A stretch of 64,000 nt of DNA, from NCBI RefSeq assembly GCF_023566055.1, contig NZ_JALIQP010000008.1:166103-230102 (forward strand). The letters are read 5' to 3'. This DNA comes from Halosolutus amylolyticus. Its GTDB lineage: Archaea > Halobacteriota > Halobacteria > Halobacteriales > Natrialbaceae. The translations under genes and the position numbers were made by a program. Within the stretch, counting starts at the first letter, position 1. Every line of letters begins with the position of its first letter. Positions 29,957 to 40,522 of the stretch are shown one piece after another. The notes under the pieces were generated by a model. It made no database searches. It had not been told where the DNA came from and worked only from the letters and a program-made list of their open reading frames with translations.

Positions 29957-31699
29957 ATGCAGGAGTCCGATTCCCGCGACTCGCCGATCGGTGAGCCCAG
30001 CGACCAGTGGCGCGAGTACCGTGGCGCGCCGACCGGGACCGATCGGGAGTGTCGCGGCTGGCGCCAAGAAGCCGCGCTACGCATGCTGAACAACAACCTC
30101 GACCCCGAGGTGGCCGAGAATCCCGAAGACCTGGTCGTCTACGGGGGAACCGGTCGCGCGGCCCGATCGTGGGACGCCTACGACGCGATCTGTGCGGAAC
30201 TGCGCGACCTGGGCGAGGAGGAGACGCTACTCGTCCAGTCCGGCAAGCCCGTCGGCCGGTTCGAAACCCACGAGCGAGCGCCACGCGTGTTGATCGCCAA
30301 CTCCAACCTCGTGGGCAAGTGGGACGACTGGGAACACTTCCACGAACTCGAGGCGAAGGGACTGATCATGTACGGCCAGATGACCGCCGGCTCGTGGGCC
30401 TACATCGGCACGCAGGGGATCATCCAGGGGACCTACGAGACGCTCGCGGAGCTGTCGACCCAGCACTACCCCGACACCGAGGGGTTACAGGGCAAGATCG
30501 TCGTCACGGGCGGCCTCGGCGGCATGGGCGGCGCGCAACCGCTCGCGGTAACGATGAACGGCGGCGTCTGCATCGCCGCGGAGGTCGACGAAGCGCGGAT
30601 CGATCGCCGTCTGGAGACGGACTACTGCCAGGAGAAGACCGACGACCTGGACGCGGCGATCGAACGCGCCGAAGCCGCGGCCGAGGCCGGAGAACCCTAC
30701 AGCGTCGGCGTCCACGTGAACGCCGCTGACATGCTCGAAGCCATGCTCGATCGGGGGTTCGTCCCGGACGTGGTGACCGACCAGACGAGCGCCCACGACG
30801 AACTCGAGGGGTACTACCCGTCCGGCTACACCGTCCCGGAGGCCGATCGGCTCCGAGAGGACGATCCCGACGAGTACGTCGCGGAGAGTCTCGCGACGAT
30901 GGAACGGCACGTCGACGCGATCCTCGAGATGCAGGACGCGGGCGCGATCGCGTTCGAGTACGGGAACAACATCCGGGGACAGGTCGCCGACCACTGCGAT
31001 CACGACGCGGCGTTCGACTATCCCGGGTTCGTCCCCGCGTACATCCGGCCGCTGTTCTGCCGCGGGAAGGGACCGTTCCGCTGGGTCGCACTGTCGGGCG
31101 AGCCGGCGGACATCCACCGGACCGACGAGGCGGTCAAAGCGCTGTTCCCGGAGAAAGAGCACCTGCACCGCTGGATCGATCTCGCACAGGAACGCGTCGC
31201 GTTCCAGGGACTCCCGTCGCGGGTGTGCTGGCTGGGATACCAGTCAGGCGACGATCCCGACGGACTTACCGAGCGCGCACGCTTCGCGCTCCGGATCAAC
31301 GACCTCGTCGCCGACGGGGAGATTGCAGCGCCGATCGTCGTCACGCGGGACCACCTCGACGCGGGTTCGGTCGCGAGTCCGAACCGGGAGACGGAAGCCA
31401 TGCAAGACGGCTCCGACGCGGTGGCCGACTGGCCGATCCTGAACGCCCTGCTCAACTGTGCGGCGGGGGCGGACATCGTGAGCGTCCACGACGGCGGCGG
31501 GGTCGGGATCGGTAACGCGATCCACGCGAACAACCACGTGGTCCTCGACGGGAGCGACCTCGCGGCGGAGAAAGCCCGCCGCGTCTTCACTGCCGACCCG
31601 GGAATGGGCGTCGTCCGCCACGCCGACGCCGGCTACGAGGCCGCGATCGAGGAGGCCAGCGAGTCGGGCGTACACGTCCCGATGGAGGACCGCGAATGA
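29957..31699 (+). CDS. hutU: Urocanate hydratase
   Basis: A 580-residue NAD+-dependent urocanase that turns urocanate into imidazolone propionate, step two of histidine breakdown. The NAD-binding loop reads [16 protein letters not shown], and the active-site cysteine region is [14 protein letters not shown]. The C-terminal [16 protein letters not shown] block is also typical. An ATG at 29957 was chosen; a TTG at 29930 would add nine residues. The AT-rich sequence taataaaa at 29895-29902 is the nearest TATA-like element. The gene overlaps hutG by ATGA and heads a hutU-hutG-hutI operon. Confidence 0.95.
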   Translation: MQESDSRDSPIGEPSDQWREYRGAPTGTDRECRGWRQEAALRMLNNNLDPEVAENPEDLVVYGGTGRAARSWDAYDAICAELRDLGEEETLLVQSGKPVGRFETHERAPRVLIANSNLVGKWDDWEHFHELEAKGLIMYGQMTAGSWAYIGTQGIIQGTYETLAELSTQHYPDTEGLQGKIVVTGGLGGMGGAQPLAVTMNGGVCIAAEVDEARIDRRLETDYCQEKTDDLDAAIERAEAAAEAGEPYSVGVHVNAADMLEAMLDRGFVPDVVTDQTSAHDELEGYYPSGYTVPEADRLREDDPDEYVAESLATMERHVDAILEMQDAGAIAFEYGNNIRGQVADHCDHDAAFDYPGFVPAYIRPLFCRGKGPFRWVALSGEPADIHRTDEAVKALFPEKEHLHRWIDLAQERVAFQGLPSRVCWLGYQSGDDPDGLTERARFALRINDLVADGEIAAPIVVTRDHLDAGSVASPNRETEAMQDGSDAVADWPILNALLNCAAGADIVSVHDGGGVGIGNAIHANNHVVLDGSDLAAEKARRVFTADPGMGVVRHADAGYEAAIEEASESGVHVPMEDRE

Positions 31700-32703
31700 C
31701 GGTGAACGGGGCGACGTTCGTCACTCATCCCGACTGGGCCGACGCCGGCGGGTGGAACGGCGCGGCGCGATCGGCCGATCCGAACGACGAACTGTTCGGC
31801 CACGTCGTCGCCGACGTGGCGCTGGACCGAGTTGACGAGGCCGGCGTCGACGCGGTGCTCGTCGGCGAACCCTACGACGGTGCCGTCATCGGCCGCCGAG
31901 GAGCGCGCGAGGCCCCCGTCGAGATCCGCCGCTCGCTCGCGCGGACGAAGACCCACCACGTCGACGGCGGGCCGGTCCGATCGATCGGCGACCTCGGGGA
32001 CCTCTGCTCGCTGGTCGCGGCCGACGATCACGAGCGCGGTGACGACGATCGACCCGTCCGCGCGGTCCAGACCGACGTACGGACGGCGACCGATCGCGTC
32101 CACGATGCCGACCCGCTCCCGGTCTTCCTCGGCGGCGACAACTCGCTCACGTATCCAAACGTCGCGCCCCTGCTCGATCGGGGGTCGGTCGGCGTGGTCA
32201 GCCTCGACGCCCACTTCGACGTGCGCGAGGTCAGGAACGGCGCGGGCCCGTCGAGCGGCACCCCCTACCGCCAGCTCTTCGAGGCGGGTCTCGATCGGTA
32301 CGCCTGTCTCGGCGCGCGACACTTCGAGAATTCGACGGCGTACCACGAGTTCGTTCGCGAACGCGGTGGCGAGATCGTCACCGCCGAGGAGGTCGAAGAC
32401 AATCCCGTAGACGCCACGATGCGGGCGCTCGACGCGATGGACGACGTCGATCGGCTCTACGTCAGCGTCGACTGTGACGTGCTCGACGCGAGCGCCGCAC
32501 CGGGAGTGAGCGCGCCGACGCCGGGCGGGATCACGTCCCGGGAACTGTTCCGCTGTCTCCGAGTCCTCGCCGGCGACGATCGGCTCGCCGGCGTCGAGGT
32601 CGTCGAGTGCGCCCCGCCGCTCGATCGGGACGGGCTGACCGTCGACGCCGCGGCGCGGGCAGTGGCCCACGCACTCGCCGGCTACGTGGAGGGACGACGA
32701 TGA
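31696..32703 (+). CDS. hutG: Formimidoylglutamase
   Basis: A 335-residue enzyme of the arginase/agmatinase superfamily that hydrolyses N-formimidoyl-glutamate to glutamate and formamide, the last step of histidine breakdown. The two-manganese site is visible in [18 protein letters not shown] and [22 protein letters not shown]. The ATG overlaps the end of hutU and its stop overlaps the start of hutI, so translation of all three is probably coupled. Placement inside the hut operon distinguishes it from agmatinase. Confidence 0.93.
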   Translation: MTVNGATFVTHPDWADAGGWNGAARSADPNDELFGHVVADVALDRVDEAGVDAVLVGEPYDGAVIGRRGAREAPVEIRRSLARTKTHHVDGGPVRSIGDLGDLCSLVAADDHERGDDDRPVRAVQTDVRTATDRVHDADPLPVFLGGDNSLTYPNVAPLLDRGSVGVVSLDAHFDVREVRNGAGPSSGTPYRQLFEAGLDRYACLGARHFENSTAYHEFVRERGGEIVTAEEVEDNPVDATMRALDAMDDVDRLYVSVDCDVLDASAAPGVSAPTPGGITSRELFRCLRVLAGDDRLAGVEVVECAPPLDRDGLTVDAAARAVAHALAGYVEGRR

Positions 32704-34016
32704 GCGGGGCCGACACGCCGTCGAGCGACGATCCGGCCGACGACGGGACCTGCGTCGTCTACGATGCCGGCGAACTCGTCGTCGGTCCCGCCGCGGGCAC
32801 CGACGAATCGCGGGCCGGCGACGGCTCACGAGCGATCGGCGACCGGGCGGCCGACGGACCGCTGGAGATCCGCGAGGACGCCGCGTTCGCCGCGATCGAC
32901 GGCGAAGTCGTCGCCGTCGGACCGACCGACGAGATCACGCGCGAGTATCCGCCCGAGAGCGCCGCCACGGCGATCGACGCCGGCGGGAACGCGGTCGTCC
33001 CGGGGTTCGTCGATCCGCACACCCACGCCGTCTTCGCGGGCGATCGATCGGACGAGTTCACGGCCAAACTCCGGGGGAAGAGCTACCAGGAGATCCTCGC
33101 GGAGGGCGGCGGCATCCTGCGGACGGTCCGTGCGACCAGGGCGGCCAGCGACGCGACCCTGCGCGAGAACCTGCGCGCACACCTCGACGTCATGCTCGCC
33201 CACGGGACCACCACTGTCGAGGTCAAGTCGGGGTACGGCCTCGACGCCGAGACCGAACTGCGACTGCTCGAGGCGATCGATCGCGTCGCCGACGCGCACC
33301 CGATCGACGTCGTGCCGACGTTCATGGGTGCCCACGCGGTGCCCGAGGGGCGGGAGGCCGACGAGTACGTCGACCGGGTGGTCGAGGAACAGCTTCCGGC
33401 CGTCGCCGAGCAGGGGATCGCCGAGTTCTGCGACGTCTTCTGTGAGGCCGACGTCTTCGACGTCGCCCAGTCGCGGCGCGTGCTGGAGGCGGGCGAAGCG
33501 GCCGGGCTCACCCCGAAGATCCACGCGGAGGAGTTCACCCGCCTCGGCGGAGCACAGTTGGCCGCCGACCTCGGAGCCGCGAGCGCGGATCACCTGCTCC
33601 ACGCGACCGAAGAAGATGCGGCGGCGCTCGCGGCGGCCGACGTCGTTCCCGTGCTCCTGCCCGCGACGGCGTTCGGCCTCGGCGAGGCGTACGCCGACGC
33701 CCGGGCCTTCCTCGATGCGGGCGCACCCGTCGCGCTCGCGACGGACTTCAACCCGAACTGTCACGCCCGTACGATGGAGTTCGTCCAGACGCTCGCTGCC
33801 GTCGAGATGGGGCTCACGCCGGCCGAGGCGCTTCGCGGGGCGACCCACGACGCGGCGCTCTCGATCGATCGCGAGGACGGGACCGGAACCCTCCGCGAGG
33901 GCGCGCCGGCGGACGCCGTGGTGCTCGAAGCCCCGTCGATCGCGCACCTCGCGTACCGGTTCGATACGTCCGCCGTCGACACGGTCATCAAAGCGGGCGT
34001 CGAGGTGGACCCATGA
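32700..34016 (+). CDS. hutI: Imidazolonepropionase
   Basis: A 438-residue metal-dependent amidohydrolase that opens the imidazolone ring to give N-formimidoyl-glutamate. The zinc-binding motif [10 protein letters not shown] follows the first beta strands; other metal and substrate residues appear in KIHAEEF and [13 protein letters not shown]. An acidic N-terminal insert of about 40 residues ([19 protein letters not shown]) is typical of halophilic versions. The start overlaps hutG by 4 bp. hutH lies 590 bp downstream, separated by an antisense gene. Confidence 0.93.
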   Translation: MSGADTPSSDDPADDGTCVVYDAGELVVGPAAGTDESRAGDGSRAIGDRAADGPLEIREDAAFAAIDGEVVAVGPTDEITREYPPESAATAIDAGGNAVVPGFVDPHTHAVFAGDRSDEFTAKLRGKSYQEILAEGGGILRTVRATRAASDATLRENLRAHLDVMLAHGTTTVEVKSGYGLDAETELRLLEAIDRVADAHPIDVVPTFMGAHAVPEGREADEYVDRVVEEQLPAVAEQGIAEFCDVFCEADVFDVAQSRRVLEAGEAAGLTPKIHAEEFTRLGGAQLAADLGAASADHLLHATEEDAAALAAADVVPVLLPATAFGLGEAYADARAFLDAGAPVALATDFNPNCHARTMEFVQTLAAVEMGLTPAEALRGATHDAALSIDREDGTGTLREGAPADAVVLEAPSIAHLAYRFDTSAVDTVIKAGVEVDP

Positions 34017-34129
34017 CCACCGTCACGCGATCGGCAGGACCCGTTCGATCGGACTGCCGACAGAACGAGATGAAAGAGCGAGCCCCGGCGGGGGCGATCG
34101 AACGGGGAGAACGACTCGATTACGGCCGG

Positions 34130-34483
34130 CTAAAACGTGATGATCTCGTAGCCGTCGCCGACGAGCGATCGGACGCTCGGGTGACCCTCGAACTGGTCGA
34201 TCGGGGCGGCCTCGCTGGCTTCGACCTCGTCCTCGACGCCGTAGGCGCCGGCACAGTAGTCACAGACCTGCGCGTGGTCGGCGACCGTCGCGTACAGCGC
34301 GTGGTAGTCGTGGTCCTCGTCCTCGAGTTCGCCGACCCACTGGGTTCCGGCCCCGTCGAAGATCAACTGGACGTCGTCGCCCGCCTCGTCGAATTCCTTG
34401 ACGACCTGGAGGGCGTTGACGACGCGACCGAGGTCGGACGGCGCTTCGGTACCTGCGAGCACGACGATTGCTGCGTCTGGCAT
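34130..34483 (-). CDS. DsrE-family protein, antisense within the hut cluster
   Basis: A 117-residue protein of the DsrE/DsrF-like alpha/beta fold. It starts AAIVVLAGTEAPSDLGRVVNAL, has the middle strand VQLIFDGAGTQWVGEL, and a cysteine pair in VCDYCAGAYGV, where family members carry the persulfide cysteine. By family it might take part in sulfur relay, but DsrE-like proteins in haloarchaea have no established role. It is encoded opposite to, and between, hutI and hutH, so it is not part of the hut operon and separates hutH from it. Confidence 0.85.
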   Translation of the reverse strand: MPDAAIVVLAGTEAPSDLGRVVNALQVVKEFDEAGDDVQLIFDGAGTQWVGELEDEDHDYHALYATVADHAQVCDYCAGAYGVEDEVEASEAAPIDQFEGHPSVRSLVGDGYEIITF

Positions 34484-34605
34484 GCGATCCCCACTTGGAA
34501 GACGGTCTGCATGTCCCTTCTGCGGTCGTGCGCGTGGGGGCCACGATCGATCGCGACGCCACCTGGGACGGGTAACGCGCCCGGGTCATCGCGAGGTGAC
34601 GATCG

Positions 34606-36225
34606 ATGACGACCGTCGAACTCGACGGCGAGAGCCTCACGCCGGACGACGTCGTCGCCGTCGCTCGCGACGACGCGACGGCCAGCGTCCCCGAGTCGGC
34701 CCGCGAGCGGGTGCGCGAGTCCCGCGAGCGAGTCGAATCGGTGATCGAGAGCGGCGACGCCGTCTACGGTCTCAACACCGGGTTCGGCGAACTGGTCGAC
34801 GAACGAATCTCGCCGGAGGACCTCGAACGGTTGCAGGTCAACCTGCTCCGGAGCCACGCCGCCGGCGCGGGGCGGGAACTCGCGCGCGAGGAGGTCCGCG
34901 CGATGATGGTCGCCCGGATCAACGCCCTCGTGAAGGGCTACTCGGGCGTTCGCGAGCGGGTCGTCGACACGCTCGTGGCGATGTGCAACGAGGGCGTCCA
35001 CCCCGTCGTCAAGTCCCGCGGGAGCCTCGGCGCCAGCGGCGACCTCGCCCCGCTCGCGCACATGTCGCTGGTGCTGATCGGCGAGGGCGAGGCGATCGTC
35101 GACGCCGAAAACCCGGGGGACGGCGACGGAACGACACACCGGATTTCCGGTGAAGAAGCGCTCGCGGCGATCGATCGCGACCCGCTCGAACTCGCGCCGA
35201 AGGAGGGGCTCGCGCTCATCAACGGCACGCAGTTGACGACCGGCCTCGCGGCCATGGTCGTCGTGGACGGCGAACGACTCGTCCGCGCCGCCGACGCCGC
35301 CGGTGCGCTGACGACCGAGACGACGCTGGCGACGACGGCGACGTCGGCCGCCGCGATTCAGGACGTGCGCCCGCACGCCGGCCAGCGCGAGAGCGCCGAA
35401 CTGATCCGGCGGCTCACCGACGGGAGTGAAGTCGTCGAGGCCCACCGCAACTGCGATCGGGTCCAGGACGCCTACGCGCTCCGGTGTCTGCCGCAAGTCC
35501 ACGGCGCGGTCCGGGACGCACTGGCGCACCTCCGTGCGGGCGTCGAGACCGAACTGAACAGCGCGACGGACAACCCGCTCGTCTTTCCCGCGGACGCGGT
35601 CGACGATCGCGCCTCCGGCACCGATCGCGGCGCGATCCTCTCGGGTGGCAACTTCCACGGCGCGCCGCTCGCCCTGCGACTGGAGTACGCCCGCCTCGCG
35701 CTGACCGACCTCGCCGCGATCGCGGAGCGCCGGATCGATCGACTCCTCAATCCGAACCTCCAGGAGGATCACCTCCCGCCGTTTCTTGCGTCCGACAGCG
35801 GCCTCGAATCGGGGTACATGATCGCCCAGTACACGGCCGCGGCGTTGCTCAACGAGATGCGATCGATCGGGGCCGCGTCGACGGACAACACGCCCGTCAG
35901 CGGGAACCAGGAGGACCACGTCAGCATGAGCGCACAGGCGGCGCTCAACGCCCGAACCGCCGTCGAGAACGCCCGGACGATCGTCGCCGCCGAACTCGTC
36001 TGCGGGACGGAGGCGGCCGAATACGTCGACGACGCCTTCGCGGCGGACGACCTCTCGCACGGCGCCGGCACGAGCGCGGTCCGGGACCTGGTCCGGGACG
36101 TCGTTCCCCCACTGACGACGGATCGGCCGATCCACACGGACCTCGAGGCGGTCGCGGCGCTGGTCGATGCTGGCTGTCTCGACGACGCGCTCGATCGGGC
36201 GCTCGCGGGGTTCGAACCGACGTGA
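34606..36225 (+). CDS. hutH: Histidine ammonia-lyase
   Basis: A 539-residue enzyme that removes ammonia from histidine to give urocanate, the first step of the pathway. The self-formed MIO cofactor comes from Ala143-Ser144-Gly145 in GSLGASGDLAPL. The catalytic tyrosine is in VYGLNTGFG (Tyr54), and other active-site regions are GNFHGAP and SVSGNQEDHVSM-like sequence (PVSGNQEDHVSMSAQ). It has its own likely promoter, since a divergent gene lies between it and hutI. With hutU, hutG and hutI the window encodes the complete four-step route from histidine to glutamate. Confidence 0.95.
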   Translation: MTTVELDGESLTPDDVVAVARDDATASVPESARERVRESRERVESVIESGDAVYGLNTGFGELVDERISPEDLERLQVNLLRSHAAGAGRELAREEVRAMMVARINALVKGYSGVRERVVDTLVAMCNEGVHPVVKSRGSLGASGDLAPLAHMSLVLIGEGEAIVDAENPGDGDGTTHRISGEEALAAIDRDPLELAPKEGLALINGTQLTTGLAAMVVVDGERLVRAADAAGALTTETTLATTATSAAAIQDVRPHAGQRESAELIRRLTDGSEVVEAHRNCDRVQDAYALRCLPQVHGAVRDALAHLRAGVETELNSATDNPLVFPADAVDDRASGTDRGAILSGGNFHGAPLALRLEYARLALTDLAAIAERRIDRLLNPNLQEDHLPPFLASDSGLESGYMIAQYTAAALLNEMRSIGAASTDNTPVSGNQEDHVSMSAQAALNARTAVENARTIVAAELVCGTEAAEYVDDAFAADDLSHGAGTSAVRDLVRDVVPPLTTDRPIHTDLEAVAALVDAGCLDDALDRALAGFEPT

Positions 36226-36475
36226 GCCCGATCGAGACGGTCGTCGGTCCCGATCGGGGCGGTCGTGGATGACCGACGCCGATCGGACGGAACGTCGCCG
36301 AACTCGGCAGTGGGTAACGTTTTCCGTGTCGAGTTCGTAGCCCGCGGTGCCTTCGACCGGACGAAGGCCGTCCGACGGCGGGGACTCCATTCGAACACAC
36401 ACCACCTACCGTTCCCGCTCCCGTCGGACAAGCGATTTCTGGCGCTAGACCGCCGACGAGTCGTGCAACCGGCCG

Positions 36476-38551
36476 CTACTCGGTCCCGCTACCGTCCTCG
36501 AAGAACTCCCCGAGCACCGTCTTCAGTCCCTTCCGGAGGTGCTGGTGCATCGTCGGCGGCGAGACGTCCATCGCCTCGGCGATCTCCTCGCCGGTACTCT
36601 CGCGCGGCCAGTCGAAGAAGCCGCTGTAGTACGCCAGCCGCAACGTGGTCAACTGGCGATCGGTCAACTCGTCGAGGATGCGGGTCCGGCGCTCGGCGGC
36701 CGTCCGGACCGGTCGATCGACTTCCCGTCTGGCGACCAGATCGGTGTTCTCGTAGACGGCGGTCAGCGCCTCGGCGATCTCCCGGACGTCGGCGTCCCGT
36801 GAGACCTCGACCAGGATGGAGCCGACGCCGTCCTCGACCGTCACGTTCCGGATCGTCGCCCCGTGATTCGCGAGGGTCCGGACGCCCGAGCGGGACAGTC
36901 GGAGTTCGATCGTGCAGCGACGGGTCCCGTCGTGGATGAGTCGACACGATTCGACCGAGTCGTGATCGGTCGCCTCCTCGAGCACCGTCTGGCCGTCGAG
37001 TCCCTCGATGGTCACGAACTGGAACGAGCGGCCATCAGCCGTCGTCCCGGCCCACTCGAGCGAACAGGTGCAGTCGTACGACTCGGAGAGATCGAACGAG
37101 AGCGTGTCGCCGCCGTGGATGTGAAATTCGAGTTCGACGACGGTGTCCGCGAAGAGCAGCTGGCGGTTCTTGACCGCCTGGATGGCGAACCCGATCGTCT
37201 CGCCGAGCAGGCGGAACTCGGCCTGTTCGCGCTCGCTGAAGGCGTCGTCCCTGCTCGCGAGGACGGTGAGAACCCCGTAGGTCGCGTCCTCGTGACTGAT
37301 TGGGACGGCGATCAGGGACGCCACGTTGTCCTCGGCCGCAGCCTCCCGAAGCGGGTCGGCGAGTTCGTCGGTCTCCGAGAGCCCGTTCGCCGTCTGTACG
37401 TCGCCGGTCACGAGCGCCCGCTGGACAGACGGCTGGCGATCGGCCGGGAGTTCGCGGGCCGTCTCGAGGACTGCGTTTGCACTCCCCGACCCGGTCCGGT
37501 AGGCGAGTTGCCGATCGGCGGTTCGTTCGGCGATCCACGAGCCACAGTACAGTTCCGAGTCGACGAGTTGATCGCAGACCTCGCGTTCGATCGCGTCCCG
37601 CGAGGGAGCCTCGACGAGCGTCTCGATCACCTCCCGGATCACCGCGTTGATCCGGTTGAGCGTCTCGAGTCGATCGCGCCGCGACTGCAGTTCGCGGACG
37701 CGACGGGCGCGCTCGGTAACGTCCTGTGCCAACCACAGGACCGCACCGGATTCCGAAATCTCGTCGACGATCGGAACGACCTGCGCTTCGTAACAGCGTC
37801 TCCCGTCGCTCGTATCGACGTCGTACTCGATCGACTGCGCTTCACCGGCGCGAATCGTCCGATCGATACACGACTGAAGTCGTGCGGCAGTGGGACTCGA
37901 AAACGCCTCGTCGACGTTCCTCCCGACGAGTTCGTCGCGAGACAGCGTACACAACTCGGAGGCCTGTCGACGGACGCTCACGTCGAGATAGGTTCCGTCC
38001 TCGTCGATGATGAAGGCCTCGTCCGGGAGTTCGTCGGCGAGACTGCGGAGAACGCGCCACTCGTCCGTCGATTCCGGTTCCACGTCGCTTTCCCGGTCGG
38101 CGTCGCGCTCCGATCGAATCGTCGCGACGATCCGATCGAGCGTCTCCGTGTCGCTCTCGGCTGGAACGTATTCGGTCGCGCCAGCCCGGAGTGCGGCGGT
38201 CGCCACCCGTTCAGACCCGTTTCGTGGCGCGACGATCGTCGGGGGTGACGGGGCCACCTCGTGGACGCGTTCGAGCGTGGTCCGGAGCGCCGCCGGCCGA
38301 TCGATCGAGACGACGACGCCTGCTGGGTCGACGGAGGTCGCCGCCCCACCCTCACGGGACGGCGAGCGGTCGGTGGGATCCCGGTCGGGGTCGTCCGGGG
38401 GCGAATCGAGACGGGATTCGAAGTCGGCGTCGGGAGCCAGTGCAGTGACGGTCATCGACGTCTCGTCTCGAAGCGCCGACTCGAGTTGTCGCCGGCGCTC
38501 GTCCGATCCCGTAATCACGACGATCCAGTCGTCCCGGTTCGTTCCTGCCAT
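36476..38551 (-). CDS. Bat-like regulator with PAS, GAF and HTH_10 domains
   Basis: A 691-residue multidomain regulator related to bacterio-opsin activator. The N terminus (IVVITGSDERRRQLESAL) resembles a degenerate receiver domain without a clear phosphoacceptor. A PAS domain follows (LPDEAFIIDEDGTYLDVS to about ALWLAQDVTERARR), then a GAF domain (NRINAVIREVIETLV to VKNRQLLFAD), a GAF-HTH associated domain, and a C-terminal HTH_10 (LTDRQLTTLRLAYYSGFF, EIAEAMDVSPPTMHQHLRKGL). It probably senses a small ligand or redox state. Its position after hutH is convergent, so a link to histidine use is not supported by promoter context. Confidence 0.88.
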   Translation of the reverse strand: MAGTNRDDWIVVITGSDERRRQLESALRDETSMTVTALAPDADFESRLDSPPDDPDRDPTDRSPSREGGAATSVDPAGVVVSIDRPAALRTTLERVHEVAPSPPTIVAPRNGSERVATAALRAGATEYVPAESDTETLDRIVATIRSERDADRESDVEPESTDEWRVLRSLADELPDEAFIIDEDGTYLDVSVRRQASELCTLSRDELVGRNVDEAFSSPTAARLQSCIDRTIRAGEAQSIEYDVDTSDGRRCYEAQVVPIVDEISESGAVLWLAQDVTERARRVRELQSRRDRLETLNRINAVIREVIETLVEAPSRDAIEREVCDQLVDSELYCGSWIAERTADRQLAYRTGSGSANAVLETARELPADRQPSVQRALVTGDVQTANGLSETDELADPLREAAAEDNVASLIAVPISHEDATYGVLTVLASRDDAFSEREQAEFRLLGETIGFAIQAVKNRQLLFADTVVELEFHIHGGDTLSFDLSESYDCTCSLEWAGTTADGRSFQFVTIEGLDGQTVLEEATDHDSVESCRLIHDGTRRCTIELRLSRSGVRTLANHGATIRNVTVEDGVGSILVEVSRDADVREIAEALTAVYENTDLVARREVDRPVRTAAERRTRILDELTDRQLTTLRLAYYSGFFDWPRESTGEEIAEAMDVSPPTMHQHLRKGLKTVLGEFFEDGSGTE

Positions 38552-38778
38552 AGAGTCCGCTCGATCGGGGGTCGACGCAGTGATTCGACGGTCCGCTGGC
38601 CCACCGATCCCAGCGGACTCGTGCTCTTTTACATTATCTATACTCAAAAATAAAAACCTGATGGTACGACCCGACGTTCGTCGCTCGCACCGCACAGCGA
38701 CGCCCGTGCCCCGCTATCCGGGTTGCGAACGGCGGTCGAGTGACCCGGATCGCGGGTCCGCGACCGCAGAAGCGGGAC

Positions 38779-39030
38779 CTAGATTTCGCCCTGTTCTTTC
38801 AGGTCCTCGATGATGTCGTCGACGAACGTCTCGGGGTCGTCGTACGGGAAGTCGCCGCCGGACGTCTTGGTGTTGAGTTCCATCGCGGTGATCGAGTAAT
38901 CACCGGATTCGAACTTCGTCCCCGGCCCGTTCGGCAGTGCCGGAACGAGGTCCATCGGACTCGAGATGGGGTAGTCTGCGCCTTCGAACGCGTCGATCAT
39001 CTGCTCGCGAAGTTCGGATTCGTCTGCCAT
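38779..39030 (-). CDS. MTH865-like family protein
   Basis: An 83-residue acidic protein similar to the MTH865 EF-hand-like fold. The start ADESELREQMIDAFEGADYPI and the second half DDPETFVDDIIEDLKEQGEI match the family pattern. No enzymatic role is known. A TATA-like element (ttatttatcg on the coding strand, about 39050-39060) lies close upstream of the ATG at 39030. The gene is isolated, between the Bat-like regulator and a membrane protein. Confidence 0.8.
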   Translation of the reverse strand: MADESELREQMIDAFEGADYPISSPMDLVPALPNGPGTKFESGDYSITAMELNTKTSGGDFPYDDPETFVDDIIEDLKEQGEI

Positions 39031-39273
39031 TGCGTCTCACTGTTACGCCCGATAAATAATAAATTTGCAGGTAGTTGCGGTACCGTGCGCAGGTAGCCGG
39101 AGGGGGACGCTAAACGGCTACGAGGGCGTTATTCGTCATTTCGTCGACCAGTTCCGCCGATCGATCGCGTCGGCCGGTCTACCGGGACCCAGGCGGTCCA
39201 CGAGACGGCGGGGCCGCGATGTCGGGCGTCTGCCCGCGAGCCATCGGCGCGGCCGCCGGTGGGCAGTGACGGG

Positions 39274-39945
39274 TCAGAGTCGTCGCATGAACTCGGGGAG
39301 GATTCCCCGTTCGGTCGACTCGCCGGCCGCGGTCGGTTCGGGGGCCGGACGATCGGCGTCGGCCCCCTCGCCGGACACGTCCGGTTCGTCGAACGACTCG
39401 GACCCGGTGTCGGACTCGTCCGCCGCCGTCGATCCAGTCCCGTCGTCCGCATCGGTGCTCTCGACGGCCGCCTCGAACGCCGCGGGCGAGTCCGGACCGA
39501 AGTAGTACGGCTCGGTCGGCCGCAGCGTCGCCAGCAACTGGAGGTTCCCGTACCCCGCCAGCACGAGGGCCGGAACGAAGAGGACCTCGATTCCGAACAG
39601 GGTCGGCCCGGCCGTCAGGATAACCAGGAAGGCCGACAGCGGCGAGTAGACGAAGTACGCCAGGACCCGGAACCAGTTGGCGACGTAGGCGTCGACGACG
39701 TAGGCGTACAGGCCGTACGCGCCGACGACCAGTCCCGCGTCGGCGTAGATCCCCACCAGCAACCCGACGTCGCCGGCGACGAGCGTGTGAACCTGGACCG
39801 CGATCGCCGCCGTCAGCACGGTTGCCCGGTTGACGTACGTCTCGTCGAGCGCCATCCCGAACACGAGCACCACAAGCTGTAACAGCGGCGCTGCGAGCCA
39901 CCACGGGAGCATACTGAACAGGAGTCCGGAGACGGCCTCGTACAC
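39274..39945 (-). CDS. Haloarchaeal membrane protein, unknown function
   Basis: A 223-residue protein with about five hydrophobic segments in its first 150 residues (for example WWLAAPLLQLVVLVFGMAL and LVVGAYGLYAYVVDAYVANW), followed by an acidic tail of about 60 residues (VESTDADDGTGSTAADES) with low complexity. The tail is probably cytoplasmic, ending in EFMRRL. I do not recognise a functional family. It is followed after 177 bp by the divergent RHH regulator gene. Confidence 0.75.
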   Translation of the reverse strand: MYEAVSGLLFSMLPWWLAAPLLQLVVLVFGMALDETYVNRATVLTAAIAVQVHTLVAGDVGLLVGIYADAGLVVGAYGLYAYVVDAYVANWFRVLAYFVYSPLSAFLVILTAGPTLFGIEVLFVPALVLAGYGNLQLLATLRPTEPYYFGPDSPAAFEAAVESTDADDGTGSTAADESDTGSESFDEPDVSGEGADADRPAPEPTAAGESTERGILPEFMRRL

Positions 39946-40122
39946 GACTACTCGTGTCTAGGACTGCAGGCGGGTCCCTTCAACGTTCGTTCCGTTTCGA
40001 GTCTCGATACGCGGGGCGACCGACGGACTGGACCCGAGTCACCGCCCTCGATCGGCGGTCGATTCGTGAACGGTACTACACCTCCGAAACAATAATGAGC
40101 TAGTAGCGTCAATTTCGGTGAC

Positions 40123-40512
40123 ATGGCGAAGGATACCGTCCGGTACCCGGACGACGTCGTCGAGCAGATCGACGCGCTCGTCGAAGACGGTATGTTCGAG
40201 AGCAAATCCGAGTTCTACCGGTTCTCCGCGGAGTACGTACTGACGCTGATCAACGCCGACCACGAGGTCAAGACGTTCAACTTCGACGAGATCAAGTCCG
40301 AACTCGACATCAGCGAAGAGGACCACGCGAAGGCGCTGGGTACCGACGGCGGCACCTTCTTCCTCGATGCCGTCATCACGGTCCGGAAACAGGGGCTCCG
40401 GGGCAACTACGAGGCCGCGGAACGGTTCATCGACACCCACTACGACGCGACCGACCAGGAGTGTATCATTCTCGAGGAACTGCTCGGGACCTACCGGGAC
40501 GGCTCGACCTGA
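40123..40512 (+). CDS. Ribbon-helix-helix transcriptional regulator
   Basis: A 129-residue protein with an N-terminal ribbon-helix-helix domain: DTVRYPDDVVEQIDALVEDG then MFESKSEFYRFSAEYVLTL, in which the first strand would bind the DNA major groove as a dimer. The C-terminal 80 residues (FNFDEIKSELDISEEDHAKAL and following) are acidic and unlike the NikR metal-binding domain, so a nickel role is not supported. Similar long RHH proteins are conserved in haloarchaea. It converges with cbiP, whose stop lies 10 bp away. Confidence 0.85.
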   Translation: MAKDTVRYPDDVVEQIDALVEDGMFESKSEFYRFSAEYVLTLINADHEVKTFNFDEIKSELDISEEDHAKALGTDGGTFFLDAVITVRKQGLRGNYEAAERFIDTHYDATDQECIILEELLGTYRDGST

Positions 40513-40522
40513 GAACGACGGG

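Noticed and set aside
40123..40512. NikR nickel regulator
   Set aside because: The N-terminal RHH fits, but the histidines and cysteine of the NikR metal-binding domain are missing.
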